NCBI RefSeq assembly: GCF_009711125.1
Contig: NZ_WMIB01000003.1
Location: forward strand, 62,001-126,000
DNA length: 64,000 bases
From: Metabacillus mangrovi
GTDB taxonomy: Bacteria > Bacillota > Bacilli > Bacillales > Bacillaceae
Reading direction: 5' to 3'
Shown here: piece by piece, positions 17,031 through 27,105 of the stretch
Position numbering within the stretch: the first letter of the stretch is position 1
Layout of the letters: the number at the start of each line of letters is the position of its first letter
The notes under the pieces: model-generated
Database searches by the model: none
What the model saw: only the letters and a program-made list of their open reading frames with translations
Told to the model about the DNA's origin: nothing
Program-made: the position numbers and the translations under genes

Positions 17031-17668
17031 GCAGGATGGACAGCGTACCCGGTCCTAAATCCAGGGTTTACGAGGAGACGCTTCAGCAAATCAGGCAAAT
17101 CATCACTCATGACAGGCTCACACCCGGCGATAAAATTCCATCAGAACGAGAGCTGGCCGACCGCTTAAACGTCGGCCGTTCTTCTGTCAGAGAAGCGCTG
17201 CGCGCCCTCGAACTGCTGGGAATCATTGAGACGAGACGGGGAGAAGGAACTTTTATCAAAGATTTCCGGGAAAATCACCTCGTCAGAGTCTTGGGCCTCT
17301 ATGTCCTTGAGGATGCCAAAGCTGTAGAAGATATTTTTGAGATGAGTGCTCTTATTGAAAAGCAGGCTATCGAAAAACTATTGGATAATCATGATAAGAA
17401 GGCGCTGATTCAGCTTGACCGGGAATTCAGAAAAGGCGATCTTTCCTGCGAACAGCTTATGGGGAAGCTGATCAAGCTTTCCGGAAACCGCCTTCTATAC
17501 AGAACCTGGCTCGTACTGGGAGACTATCTGAAGGCGGGAATCACGCTGGAAGAACCGTCTGCTCCGGTATTCGAAGAGCTGCTCTCCGGACTCATCCTCA
17601 AAAATAAAAAACTTGTCCTGCTCGTTTACAAACAGATCAGCCAGTACAAAATTGTCCAATTAAGCTGA
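17027..17668 (+). CDS. FadR/GntR-family transcriptional regulator
   Basis: A 213-residue regulator. The N-terminal winged helix is clear (GDKIPSERELADRLNVGRSS then VREALRALELLGIIETRRGEGTFI, about residues 29-75), followed by an all-helical FCD-like ligand domain that is shorter than usual. The start is uncertain: TTG 17027 overlaps the ytsJ stop, while ATG 17036 follows GAGCAGG with no spacer. Lying between a malic enzyme and acetyl-CoA carboxylase genes, it probably senses a central metabolite or fatty-acid-related signal, but the ligand is unknown. A fitting operator palindrome lies at 15751. I do not recall this gene at this site in B. subtilis 168. Confidence 0.85.
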   Translation: MSRMDSVPGPKSRVYEETLQQIRQIITHDRLTPGDKIPSERELADRLNVGRSSVREALRALELLGIIETRRGEGTFIKDFRENHLVRVLGLYVLEDAKAVEDIFEMSALIEKQAIEKLLDNHDKKALIQLDREFRKGDLSCEQLMGKLIKLSGNRLLYRTWLVLGDYLKAGITLEEPSAPVFEELLSGLILKNKKLVLLVYKQISQYKIVQLS

Positions 17669-17674
17669 CACCGT

Positions 17675-17845
17675 TTTACACAAAATGCAAAGCATGTTGT
17701 ATAAAGTAATAGAAAAAGGCTTGTTTTTCTTAAGGAAAGCTGAAACGGAAGCCGGGACCGCAGGCGGCTGCAGCGGAAAATTCAGCAGCTCCGTTTAACA
17801 CAGTCTTCAGGTTAATAAGAGTGAACGAACAGGGAGGTATCCAAG
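17675..17845 (+). promoter_or_regulatory. accDA promoter and structured leader (candidate)
   Basis: TTTACA (17675-17680) and TATAAA (17700-17705) form a possible promoter with a 19-base spacer. The ~135-base leader contains AAACGGA (17743-17749) pairing with TCCGTTT (17790-17796) and an inner GCTG/CAGC stem, before AGGGAGG at the accD start. Confidence 0.4.
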
Positions 17846-18703
17846 ATGCTTAAGGATCTTTTTTCCAAGAAAAAAAAGTATGCTTCAATTCCGTCCGAAC
17901 AGGCAAGGCAGGACGTTCCTGAAGGCATAATGACGAAATGCCCAAGCTGCAAGAAAATCATTTTAACCAAAGAGTTAACGAAAAACCTGAAAGTATGTGT
18001 GAACTGCGGCTATCACATGCAGATGAACGCAAAGGAACGCCTGAAAAGCCTGCTGGATGACCAATCGTTTAAAGAATATGATCAGGATATGATTTCCGAA
18101 AATCCCCTTGATTTCCCGGAATACATAGAAAAAGTGGAGAAAGACCGCAAAAAGACCTTACAGAACGAAGCCGTTGTTACGGGCGAAGGGACGATTGAAG
18201 GACTTCGGACCGTCATTGCTGTAATGGACGCAAGCTTCCGGATGGGAAGCATGGGTTCTGTCGTAGGTGAAAAGATTACAAGAGCGGTAGAACAGGCGAG
18301 AAAGCAAAAGACACCTTTCATCATTTTTACCGCTTCAGGCGGCGCGAGAATGCAGGAAGGCGTTTTGAGCCTGATGCAAATGGCGAAAACCAGTTCTGCC
18401 TTAAAGCTGTTCAGCAATGAGGGCGGACTCATCATTTCCGTGATGACCCACCCGACAACCGGCGGTGTATCGGCAAGCTTCGCGTCTCTTGGCGATTACA
18501 ACCTTGCTGAACCGGGAGCCCTTATCGGGTTTGCGGGCAGGAGAATCATTGAACAGACCATCCGCGAAGAGCTTCCTGAGGATTTTCAGACAGCGGAATT
18601 TCTCCTCAAGCACGGCCAGCTGGATTCTGTAGTGCCAAGGCTTGAAATGAAAGAAACGCTCGCCAGAATACTGGATCTTCATCAAGGAGGCAGACAGGCA
18701 TGA
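17846..18703 (+). CDS. accD: Acetyl-CoA carboxylase carboxyltransferase, beta subunit
   Basis: With AccA forms the carboxyltransferase that moves CO2 from biotin to acetyl-CoA, giving malonyl-CoA for fatty acid synthesis. The 285-residue protein carries the N-terminal four-cysteine zinc ribbon (Cys32, Cys35, Cys51, Cys54) and the crotonase-fold core with the SGGARMQEG motif (~163-171) and TTGGVSAS (~203-210). The ATG follows CAGGGAGG. The stop overlaps accA by four bases, coupling equal production of the two subunits. Confidence 0.97.
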   Translation: MLKDLFSKKKKYASIPSEQARQDVPEGIMTKCPSCKKIILTKELTKNLKVCVNCGYHMQMNAKERLKSLLDDQSFKEYDQDMISENPLDFPEYIEKVEKDRKKTLQNEAVVTGEGTIEGLRTVIAVMDASFRMGSMGSVVGEKITRAVEQARKQKTPFIIFTASGGARMQEGVLSLMQMAKTSSALKLFSNEGGLIISVMTHPTTGGVSASFASLGDYNLAEPGALIGFAGRRIIEQTIREELPEDFQTAEFLLKHGQLDSVVPRLEMKETLARILDLHQGGRQA

Positions 18704-19671
18704 TGGGAGAATTGGAATTTGAAAAGCCCGTAACAGAGTTACGGAAAAAAATCGCCGAATTGAAGGATTTTACTGCAACGGCCGATGTCGATTTGTCTTC
18801 TGAGATAGAACGGCTGGAAAACCGTCTGGAGAAGCTTGAAAAAGAGATTTATACAAATATCAGTCCATGGGACCGGGTACAAATTGCCCGCCATCCCCGG
18901 AGACCGACCACAATGGACTATGTGGAGCTTCTTTTCACGGACTTTTTTGAATGCCATGGAGACCGCTACTTCGGAGATGACGAAGCAATTATCGGCGGTA
19001 TCGCAAAATTTAAAGGCATTCCTGTCACGGTAATTGGCCATCAGCGGGGGAAAGATACGAAGGAAAACATCCGCCGCAACTTTGGTTCCCCTCACCCGGA
19101 AGGCTATCGAAAAGCGCTCAGACTGATGAAGCAGGCCGACAAATTCGGCCGTCCGATTATTACCTTCATTGATACAAAAGGAGCATATCCAGGCAAGGCT
19201 GCAGAGGAACGGGGCCAAAGCGAAGCGATCGCAAAAAATCTTTTTGAAATGGCCGGCCTTTCCGTACCGGTCATCTGCATTGTCATCGGTGAAGGGGGAA
19301 GCGGGGGAGCACTTGGCATCGGCGTAGGAAATCATCTGCTCATGCTTGAAAACTCCACTTACTCTGTCATTTCTCCAGAAGGAGCCGCTGCCCTTCTGTG
19401 GAAAGATGCCAGCCAGGCGAAAAGAGCAGCAGAGTCCATGAAAATAACAGCGCCGGATCTCAAAAAGCTCGGTGTAGTCGACGAAATCATCGCCGAAGTA
19501 AAAGGCGGCGCCCACCGGGACGTTGAAGAACAGGCGTACCTGATCGAACCGTATGTGAGCAAATCACTAGAGTCTCTTATCAAAATGGATCGCGCATCGC
19601 TTATTGAGCACCGCTATGAAAAATATAAATCGATCGGCTCTTTTACAGAAGAAACCATAAGCAGCCGCTGA
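18700..19671 (+). CDS. accA: Acetyl-CoA carboxylase carboxyltransferase, alpha subunit
   Basis: Partner of AccD in the carboxyltransferase. The 323-residue product has an N-terminal helical region, then the crotonase-like core with [15 protein letters not shown] (~68-82), [20 protein letters not shown] (~153-172) and the oxyanion-hole region [11 protein letters not shown] (~196-206). The start overlaps the accD stop (ATGA), with AAGGAGG upstream. A GC-rich hairpin follows. Normal length, no anomalies. Confidence 0.97.
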   Translation: MMGELEFEKPVTELRKKIAELKDFTATADVDLSSEIERLENRLEKLEKEIYTNISPWDRVQIARHPRRPTTMDYVELLFTDFFECHGDRYFGDDEAIIGGIAKFKGIPVTVIGHQRGKDTKENIRRNFGSPHPEGYRKALRLMKQADKFGRPIITFIDTKGAYPGKAAEERGQSEAIAKNLFEMAGLSVPVICIVIGEGGSGGALGIGVGNHLLMLENSTYSVISPEGAAALLWKDASQAKRAAESMKITAPDLKKLGVVDEIIAEVKGGAHRDVEEQAYLIEPYVSKSLESLIKMDRASLIEHRYEKYKSIGSFTEETISSR

Positions 19672-19678
19672 CCTATAT

Positions 19679-19707
19679 GAACCGGCCCCGAAAACGGGCC
19701 GGTTATT
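19679..19707 (+). terminator. Hairpin after accDA
   Basis: AACCGGCCC pairs perfectly with GGGCCGGTT around a GAAAAC-type loop; the following TATTT is a weak T-tract, so termination may be partial or hairpin-driven. Confidence 0.6.
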
Positions 19708-19879
19708 TGAGTGGAGTCAGGGGTGTATTCAGCGGAGAAGGGGAAAGTTGGCTGGGGTAAGGGGTATATTTAGCGGTGCTGCGGCAAGTTGGCTGACGCT
19801 TCGGGCAAGCTGGCTGAGGCGGTGCTGGTGGGAGACTGAAGGAGATGGGATGATTGCGGCCGGCAGCTCTCAAGGTTTC

Positions 19880-20010
19880 CGCCGGAATTGTGGTTTTGAC
19901 CGATATCTTGCGGATTTCGCCGATATATCGTCATTTTGACCGATATATTCAAATTTTCGCCGATATATCGTCAACTTGGCCGATATATTTTAATTTCCGC
20001 CGATATCTGG
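19880..20010. repeat. 20-bp tandem array arranged as 40-bp dimers (CCGATAT core)
   Basis: CCGATAT recurs at exactly 20-bp steps starting at 19900, 19920, 19940, 19960, 19980 and 20000, with a degenerate copy near 19880. Units alternate between a TTGACCGATAT-like and a TTCGCCGATAT-like form, so the repeating module is 40 bp. Three units contain CGATATATCG or a near version, itself palindromic. It lies between the accA hairpin and the pfkA promoter; the remaining ~200 bases of the gap show no gene. Confidence 0.9.
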
Positions 20011-20259
20011 ATGAAGCGCATGAATTAGGCTCTGTTTACAACCCCGAAAAGCAGTTTCCCCCTTTTTTATCTGCCGGATCGGAGGGAACAGGGGCTATTT
20101 ACGATCATTTTCCGCAGAAAAACCTTCTTAAACAGCCATTTTTCCCGTTTCCACGCAGGTTTCAGCTCCTCAGAAACGGAAAGAATTTTATTCGATTATG
20201 AAATACCTAAAATAAGTTAATGCTGTTAAAATTAGCTCCTTAAAATTTCTAACAAAGTT

Positions 20260-20288
20260 TTTCTTTCTGCAAAAAAGTATTGTATAAT
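20260..20288 (+). promoter_or_regulatory. pfkA-pyk promoter
   Basis: TATAAT (20283-20288) is perfect; the -35 region (TTTCTT, 17-base spacer) is weak. It leaves a leader of about 110 bases before pfkA. Confidence 0.5.
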
Positions 20289-20310
20289 GAATACGGTTAG
20301 CAGGATATGA

Positions 20311-21363
<1,053 letters not shown>

Positions 21364-21417
21364 TCAAGCGGCCAGGTTGGTATCGTTTCCATAATTACAT
21401 TAGGAGGAATTATCTGA

Positions 21418-23178
21418 ATGCGTAAAACGAAAATAGTTTGTACGATTGGTCCTGCGAGTGAATCTGTTGAACAGCTGACAGCTCTTATGGAGGCAGGCAT
21501 GAATGTTTGCCGCCTTAACTTTTCCCATGGAGATTTTGAAGAGCACGGAAACCGCATCGTAAACATCCGTGAAGCTTCCAGACTGACTGGCAAGACTGTA
21601 GCTATTCTTTTGGATACAAAAGGACCGGAAATCCGTACTCATTCCATGCAGGACGGAACAATGGAACTCGTAGCAGGAAACGAAGTCATCGTTTCAATGA
21701 ATGAAGTCATCGGAACACCGGAGAAATTCTCCATCAGCTACGAAGGTCTCGTAAATGATGTTCAGCCTGGATCTACCATTCTTCTTGATGATGGACTGAT
21801 CGGACTTGAAGTGATTGAAGTGCACGCTGCTGCCGGCGAAATCAGAACAAAAATCATGAACAGCGGTACGCTTAAGAACAAAAAAGGTGTAAACGTTCCT
21901 GGTGTCAGTGTAAATCTTCCTGGAATTACAGAAAAAGACGCGAAGGATATCGTTTTCGGAATCGAGCAGGGAGTAGACTTTATTGCTGCTTCATTTGTAC
22001 GCCGTGCATCTGATGTTCTGGAAATCCGTGAACTTCTTGAGGAGCACAAAGCAGCGGATATCCAAATCATTCCGAAGATTGAAAACCAGGAAGGCGTAGA
22101 CAACATTAACGAAATCCTTGAGGTTTCAGACGGCCTTATGGTAGCGCGCGGAGATTTGGGTGTGGAAATTCCTGCTGAGGAAGTTCCGCTCGTTCAAAAA
22201 GATCTGATCAAAAAGTGCAATGCACTTGGCAAGCCTGTTATTACAGCAACACAGATGCTTGACAGCATGCAGCGCAACCCTCGTCCGACACGTGCGGAAG
22301 CAAGTGACGTAGCGAACGCCATCTTTGACGGCACGGATGCCATTATGCTTTCCGGTGAAACGGCTGCGGGCCAATACCCGATCGAAGCGGTTCAGACGAT
22401 GCACAATATCGCATCAAGAGCAGAACAGGCTCTTGATTATAAAGGAACTCTTTCCAAACGCCGCGAAGAAACAGGCATGACCATCACAGATGCGATTGGC
22501 CAGTCTGTTGCTCACACAGCGCTGAATTTGAATACGGCTGCTATTGTAACGCCTACAGAGAGCGGACATACAGCTAGAATGATTTCCAAATACCGTCCGA
22601 AAGCACCGATTGCTGCGATCACCTCCTGTGATTCAGTATCCAGAAAGCTTTCTCTTGTATGGGGCGTTTATTCCAAAACGGGCACAAAAGCTGCTTCTAC
22701 GGATGAAATGCTTGAAAATGCCGTGCAGGAATCCATCAACACAGGAATCGTCAAGCATGGTGATCTGATCGTGATCACTGCAGGTGTTCCGATTGGTGAA
22801 GCGGGCACTACAAACCTTATGAAAGTGTATATTGTTGGAGATATCCTTGCAAAAGGTCAGGGGATCGGCCGCAAATCCGCTTTTGGTAAAGTTGTTGTAG
22901 CGAACAATGCCGAAGAAGCTTCTGCAAAAATGACAGAAGGCGCCATCCTCGTAACACGCGGTACTGACCGTGATATGATGGATGCGCTTGGAAAAGCATC
23001 GGCCCTAATCGCTGAAGAAGGCGGATTGACAAGCCACGCAGCAGTTGTCGGGCTAAGCCTTGGAATCCCGGTAATCGTTGGCGTGGAAAACGCGACAGCG
23101 GTACTGGAAGACGGCATGGAAATTACAGTAGACGGTACACGCGGTGCCATCTATAAAGGACATGCCAGCGTCATCTAA
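21418..23178 (+). CDS. pyk: Pyruvate kinase with C-terminal PEP-utiliser-like domain
   Basis: Transfers phosphate from PEP to ADP at the end of glycolysis. The 586-residue protein has the barrel with [12 protein letters not shown] (~3-14), the [13 protein letters not shown] catalytic Lys/Glu region (~220), and the TATQMLDSM segment. It also carries the extra C-terminal domain of Bacillus enzymes resembling the PEP-utilising phosphohistidine domain, with the [21 protein letters not shown] motif (~537-557). TAGGAGG precedes the ATG. Followed by a clear terminator that ends the pfkA-pyk operon. Confidence 0.97.
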   Translation: MRKTKIVCTIGPASESVEQLTALMEAGMNVCRLNFSHGDFEEHGNRIVNIREASRLTGKTVAILLDTKGPEIRTHSMQDGTMELVAGNEVIVSMNEVIGTPEKFSISYEGLVNDVQPGSTILLDDGLIGLEVIEVHAAAGEIRTKIMNSGTLKNKKGVNVPGVSVNLPGITEKDAKDIVFGIEQGVDFIAASFVRRASDVLEIRELLEEHKAADIQIIPKIENQEGVDNINEILEVSDGLMVARGDLGVEIPAEEVPLVQKDLIKKCNALGKPVITATQMLDSMQRNPRPTRAEASDVANAIFDGTDAIMLSGETAAGQYPIEAVQTMHNIASRAEQALDYKGTLSKRREETGMTITDAIGQSVAHTALNLNTAAIVTPTESGHTARMISKYRPKAPIAAITSCDSVSRKLSLVWGVYSKTGTKAASTDEMLENAVQESINTGIVKHGDLIVITAGVPIGEAGTTNLMKVYIVGDILAKGQGIGRKSAFGKVVVANNAEEASAKMTEGAILVTRGTDRDMMDALGKASALIAEEGGLTSHAAVVGLSLGIPVIVGVENATAVLEDGMEITVDGTRGAIYKGHASVI

Positions 23179-23189
23179 AGAACGGCAGA

Positions 23190-23219
23190 AAAAGGAGGGC
23201 CTTAAGCCTTCCTTTTTTT
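23190..23219 (+). terminator. Intrinsic terminator of pfkA-pyk
   Basis: AAGGAGGGC pairs with GCCTTCCTT around a CTTAA loop and is followed by seven T. Confidence 0.9.
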
Positions 23220-23358
23220 ATAACTGCTTTTAAATTAGCATGCAGGGGAAGGAGACCGGTATAATAAAAGGAATCCCTTTCATGACTGTGCCGTTCGCAG
23301 CACAGCAGCCTGTACCGGTGCGGATGGTAAAAAAACTACTAAGAATGGAGGCAGGAGC

Positions 23359-23748
23359 ATGAAAAAAATAATGCTTTTGCTTATACTCATCCCGGCAGCT
23401 GAGCTGGGAATTCTGATTTGGTCAGGGAAGACAATAGGAATCCTTCCAACCATTCTCCTGATTCTTGCCACTGGAATCGGCGGAGCACTGCTTGCGAGAA
23501 AGCAGGGTCTTGAGACTTGGGAGCGTGCCCGGAATGCAATGAACAGAGGAATTCTTCCCGGAGAAGAGATCGTGGATGGCATGTGCATCCTGGCAGGAGC
23601 AATCATGCTCATGACCCCGGGGTTTGTTACAGATCTGGCCGGTTTTTTCCTTCTGCTCCCGTTTACGAGGAAGAAGGTAAAGCCTTTTATCCTGCGGGCT
23701 GTACAGCGGAGAATGAACAGGAACCGGGTAACCATCATCAAATCATAA
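23359..23748 (+). CDS. fxsA: FxsA family membrane protein
   Basis: A 129-residue protein with two or three hydrophobic segments (about residues 3-20, 24-42 and 72-100) and a basic C-terminal tail. The order KIMLLLILIPAAELGILIW then ATGIGGALLARKQG is characteristic of FxsA. E. coli FxsA, when overproduced, relieves exclusion of phage T7 by the F plasmid; the normal role is unknown. The ATG follows GGAGGCAGG. It is convergent with ytvI. Confidence 0.9.
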   Translation: MKKIMLLLILIPAAELGILIWSGKTIGILPTILLILATGIGGALLARKQGLETWERARNAMNRGILPGEEIVDGMCILAGAIMLMTPGFVTDLAGFFLLLPFTRKKVKPFILRAVQRRMNRNRVTIIKS

Positions 23749-23850
23749 GTACTATGACGGATACGGGAGTACCGTCTTTTTCTTTTGTGGAAATTCAGCA
23801 GTCCATCATAAGCAGTGGTGAATCTCAGCACAATAGCCTGAAGGGGCCAT

Positions 23851-24957
23851 TCACTTCCGGACGAGATACCCCCAGATATCATGAAAAAGGCGGAGCTTGT
23901 ATAAACTCTGCAGAACCGTCAGTACGAGAGGGCCGGCTGCCATTCCTATAAGCCCGAAGCATTTGTATCCTGCATAAATGCCGATCAGGGTGACGAGCGG
24001 ATTTAAGCCTATGGAGCGGGAGTAGATTTTCGGTTCAAGGATCTGCCGGACTCCTGCAATAAGTAAAAACAGGACGGCAAGCCCGCTTGCAAGCTTTGTC
24101 TGCCCGGTCAACAGCAGGTAAAGGACCCAAGGGATAAATACGAGACCGCTGCCGGCATAAGGGATGAAATCGACGAAGCCGATCAGCAGCGTAACCGTTA
24201 ACGCATGCGGAACCCCGAGAAAAAGCAAGCCTGGAAAAACCGCTGCCATTGTGATCAGGTTCAAAAGGATCTGAGCCTTGATCAGACCTGTGAAAGCTTT
24301 CCCGGTCTCCCTGCCAAGCATATAAAACCGGCTCAGTACAGGTTCAGGGAGCTTCCGGTTTAATAAAAGGATGATCCTGTCCCAATCCCTGCAAATGAAA
24401 AACGCCGCAAATACAATAATGACAGCCACACTGGCTGCATTGGGAATCCACATGATGACTGCCGGAATGGTGTTAAAGCACTCTCTGAGCAGGCTTCCGG
24501 CTTCTCCGATCAAACTGTTCCCGGCCTTTTTTAACTCGGTTAATACAGCCGTCTGCTGTGTCGGGTTCAAGGCAGAAAATTGTTCGGACGTCTTTGCGAT
24601 CAGCGGGGAAACCTGGTGGGAAAGGATATGATTAAAGGCTCCTGACATGGAATTGAGCCATACCGGCAAAGAAAGGGCAGCATTTTGGATGAAGGCGGCG
24701 GTTTCAAGCGCTGCAAGCGCCGTGAGTCCTCCTGCAGCTGCTAAAAGGGCGGCCAGTACTGCGGCAGCTGAAAGCCCGGCCGGCATTCCTGTATATGCAT
24801 GCACAAAATCTGCCGGTTTTTTAATCAGCCAGGCTAGAAAAAAGGCTAAAATAAAAGGATAAACTATAGGGAATGAAAGATAGAGGATACTTGCAGACGC
24901 GGCCAGCACAGCTGCAGCTGCAAGGACCCTTACGATGGCAAGCGCAAAATGATTCAA
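23851..24957 (-). CDS. ytvI: AI-2E/PerM-family membrane protein YtvI (sporulation)
   Basis: A polytopic protein of about 368 residues with around seven hydrophobic segments, belonging to the AI-2E transporter/UPF0118 family. In Bacillus the member at this position is YtvI, annotated as a sporulation integral membrane protein. The C-terminal half shows the family pattern GFVDFIPYAGSGLVFIPW and a final PLVLTVLQSLYK. The frame is open to 25014, but TTG 24957, six bases after TAGGAGA, is the best start and gives the usual length. The longer version would overlap the ytwI region. Confidence 0.85.
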   Translation of the reverse strand: MNHFALAIVRVLAAAAVLAASASILYLSFPIVYPFILAFFLAWLIKKPADFVHAYTGMPAGLSAAAVLAALLAAAGGLTALAALETAAFIQNAALSLPVWLNSMSGAFNHILSHQVSPLIAKTSEQFSALNPTQQTAVLTELKKAGNSLIGEAGSLLRECFNTIPAVIMWIPNAASVAVIIVFAAFFICRDWDRIILLLNRKLPEPVLSRFYMLGRETGKAFTGLIKAQILLNLITMAAVFPGLLFLGVPHALTVTLLIGFVDFIPYAGSGLVFIPWVLYLLLTGQTKLASGLAVLFLLIAGVRQILEPKIYSRSIGLNPLVTLIGIYAGYKCFGLIGMAAGPLVLTVLQSLYKLRLFHDIWGYLVRK

Positions 24958-25037
24958 TGCAATTCTCCTATCAAAAGAGGTTGTACTGTTATGTTTACTG
25001 GCCATTTCCATCAAACATTCCTAAAAGGAGGAAGCCA

Positions 25038-25496
25038 ATGAATCAGGCTAGTGTATTTCTGCTCATTTTGCTTGGAATCGGCGTAGCTGCCAAAAATCAA
25101 TCGCTGATGATCGCCGCCGGATTCCTGCTTTTGCTCAAATGGACCGGACTTGATTCCAAGATCTTTCCGTTGCTTCAGTCTAAAGGCATCAACTGGGGCG
25201 TGACCGTGATCACGATTGCTGTGCTCGTTCCGATCGCGACAGGGGAAATTGGCTTCAAACAGTTGGGCGAAGCAATGAAATCCTATTACGCATGGATTGC
25301 CCTCGGTTCAGGGATCGCAGTTGCCCTTATTGCCAAAAATGGAGTGACTCTTCTGGCGCAGGATCCGCACATAACGGCCGCACTCGTGCTGGGAACAATC
25401 TTAGCTGTGGCACTTTTTAATGGAGTGGCTGTGGGACCGCTGATTGGAGCGGGTATCGCTTATTTGGCGATGCAGCTCGTCAAGCTTTTCGGGTGA
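25038..25496 (+). CDS. ytwI: DUF441 family membrane protein YtwI
   Basis: A 152-residue hydrophobic protein with about four membrane segments, matching the DUF441 family by length and the pattern LLILLGIGVAAKNQSLMIAA then GINWGVTVITIAVLVPIATG. Function unknown. ATG 25038 follows AAAGGAGG; the longer frame from 24873 is an overlap with ytvI and is not used. It is divergent from ytvI, and the gene order ytvI-ytwI-citZ is conserved in Bacillus. Confidence 0.9.
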   Translation: MNQASVFLLILLGIGVAAKNQSLMIAAGFLLLLKWTGLDSKIFPLLQSKGINWGVTVITIAVLVPIATGEIGFKQLGEAMKSYYAWIALGSGIAVALIAKNGVTLLAQDPHITAALVLGTILAVALFNGVAVGPLIGAGIAYLAMQLVKLFG

Positions 25497-25612
25497 TATA
25501 GCATAATAGCAATTAAATAATCGGATGTAAGGGGATGTGGCTTCTTTCATGCCATTTCCCTTTAAAAAAATTTTATTGCCAAATTTTTTTCCCCGCATTT
25601 CATTGCTTTCAA

Positions 25613-25641
25613 TTCACAAACTTCTGATTATTGTTTATAAT
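25613..25641 (+). promoter_or_regulatory. Sigma-A promoter of citZ
   Basis: TTCACA (25613-25618), 17-base spacer, TATAAT (25636-25641). It implies a leader of about 215 bases before the citZ start. Confidence 0.7.
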
Positions 25642-25726
25642 GAACGTAGACTATTAAATGGATGTATGCCCTTACACTGTGGAGCCGCCGCAGACTGAAA
25701 GTTCTGATTATTTTTATATGTGAAAA

Positions 25727-25740
25727 TGTAAGCATTTACT
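25727..25740 (+). promoter_or_regulatory. cre-like site in the citZ leader (CcpA binding, candidate)
   Basis: TGTAAGCATTTACT resembles the catabolite-responsive element (TGNAANCGNTNNCA) with CG replaced by CA. It lies about 80 bases inside the predicted citZ transcript, consistent with known CcpA repression of citZ in B. subtilis. Confidence 0.5.
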
Positions 25741-25862
25741 TTTGCCGGCCGGCTTCCGAGCAAGCGCTCATTCATTTAATTTTGATAGAATAAAAGAATG
25801 ATACTCTTTCTTTTACTCTTTATGTCTTGAAATGGGAAAAATGCGCAAAGGAGAGATTGGAT

Positions 25863-26981
25863 ATGACAGCAACCCGCGGTCTTGAAGGGGTAGTAGCGAC
25901 TACTTCTGCAGTAAGCTCCATCATCGATGATACTCTTACATATGCAGGGTATAACATTGATGATCTGGCAGATCATGCAAGCTTTGAAGAAGTAATCTAT
26001 TTGTTATGGCACGGCAAGCTTCCGACAGAAGATCAATTGAGGGATATAAAGGACCAGCTGGCTGACAATTCAAGAATACCGAATGAAATTGTTGAACATT
26101 TCAAACAGTATAACGTTTCAGAAGTTCACCCTATGGCTGCCATCCGTACAGCAGTGTCCATGCTTGGCCTGTTTGACCCGGAAGCAGATGATATGTCACC
26201 TGATGCAAATTACAGGAAAGCGATTTGCCTGCAGGCTAAACTTCCGACTCTTGTTACGGCGTTCAGCAGAATCCGTAAAGGTCTTGAACCGGTTGAGCCG
26301 CGCAGCGATTACGGAATCGCAGCAAACTTCCTTTACACGCTGACAGGTGAAGAACCAAGCAGCGTCGCAGTAGAAGCTTTCAACAAAGCACTTGTACTGC
26401 ATGCTGACCATGAACTGAACGCTTCTACATTTACAGCACGTGTATGTGTAGCTACGCTGTCAGACATTTACTCAGGCGTTACTGCTGCGATCGGTGCATT
26501 AAAAGGCCCACTTCACGGCGGAGCAAATGAAGCGGTTATGAAAATGCTTAATGAAATCGGAGATGTGGAAAACGCTGAGTCCTATATTCAGGCAAAACTT
26601 TCCCGCAAGGAAAAAATCATGGGCTTCGGCCACCGTGTTTACCGCAATGGCGATCCGCGCGCGAAGCATCTCAGAGAAATGTCTGAGAAGCTTTCCAACC
26701 TGACCGGAGACAGCAAGTGGTATGAAATGTCCCTTCGTGTTGAAGAGATTGTGACTTCTGAAAAATCCCTTCCGCCGAACGTGGACTTTTACTCAGCTTC
26801 TGTTTACCACAGTCTTGGGATTGACCATGATTTGTTCACGCCGATTTTTGCAGTCAGCCGGGTATCCGGATGGCTTGCCCATATTCTTGAGCAATATGAG
26901 AACAACCGTCTGATCCGTCCGCGCGCTGATTACACAGGTCCGGATAAACAGCGTTATGTTCCGATCGCGGAGCGTTCCTGA
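25863..26981 (+). CDS. citZ: Citrate synthase
   Basis: Condenses oxaloacetate and acetyl-CoA to citrate, entry to the TCA cycle. Its 372 residues equal B. subtilis CitZ. The catalytic residues are in LKGPLHGGANEA (His, ~215-226), MGFGHRVYRNGDPRAK (His, ~251-266) and PNVDFYSAS (Asp, ~302-310). The ATG at 25863 has AAAGGAGAG seven bases upstream; the 12-codon upstream extension lacks support. First gene of the citZ-icd-mdh cluster; the promoter and a cre-like site lie in the 366-base gap upstream. Confidence 0.97.
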   Translation: MTATRGLEGVVATTSAVSSIIDDTLTYAGYNIDDLADHASFEEVIYLLWHGKLPTEDQLRDIKDQLADNSRIPNEIVEHFKQYNVSEVHPMAAIRTAVSMLGLFDPEADDMSPDANYRKAICLQAKLPTLVTAFSRIRKGLEPVEPRSDYGIAANFLYTLTGEEPSSVAVEAFNKALVLHADHELNASTFTARVCVATLSDIYSGVTAAIGALKGPLHGGANEAVMKMLNEIGDVENAESYIQAKLSRKEKIMGFGHRVYRNGDPRAKHLREMSEKLSNLTGDSKWYEMSLRVEEIVTSEKSLPPNVDFYSASVYHSLGIDHDLFTPIFAVSRVSGWLAHILEQYENNRLIRPRADYTGPDKQRYVPIAERS

Positions 26982-26991
26982 TTCAGGCATA

Positions 26992-27064
26992 AAACCGGCT
27001 TTCTTGCTGATTTTTCAGCATAAAGCCGGTTTAGAGGTTGACTGAAAAGTTAACCTCTTTTACC
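26992..27064 (+). terminator. Two consecutive hairpins between citZ and icd
   Basis: AAACCGGCTTT (26992-27002) pairs with AAAGCCGGTTT (27022-27032), with an inner TGCTGA/TCAGCA stem and no T-tract. AGAGGTT then pairs with AACCTCT (27033-27059) and ends in CTCTTTT. The pair could give partial termination or mRNA stability control between citZ and icd. Confidence 0.65.
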
Positions 27065-27105
27065 ATTTTATTGTGAGCAGTATACATAAACGGGAGGTAA
27101 CAAAC

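Noticed and set aside
23280-23882. 200-codon minus-strand frame overlapping fxsA
   Set aside because: Opposes fxsA, which has family motifs and a ribosome binding site; the minus frame resembles nothing known.
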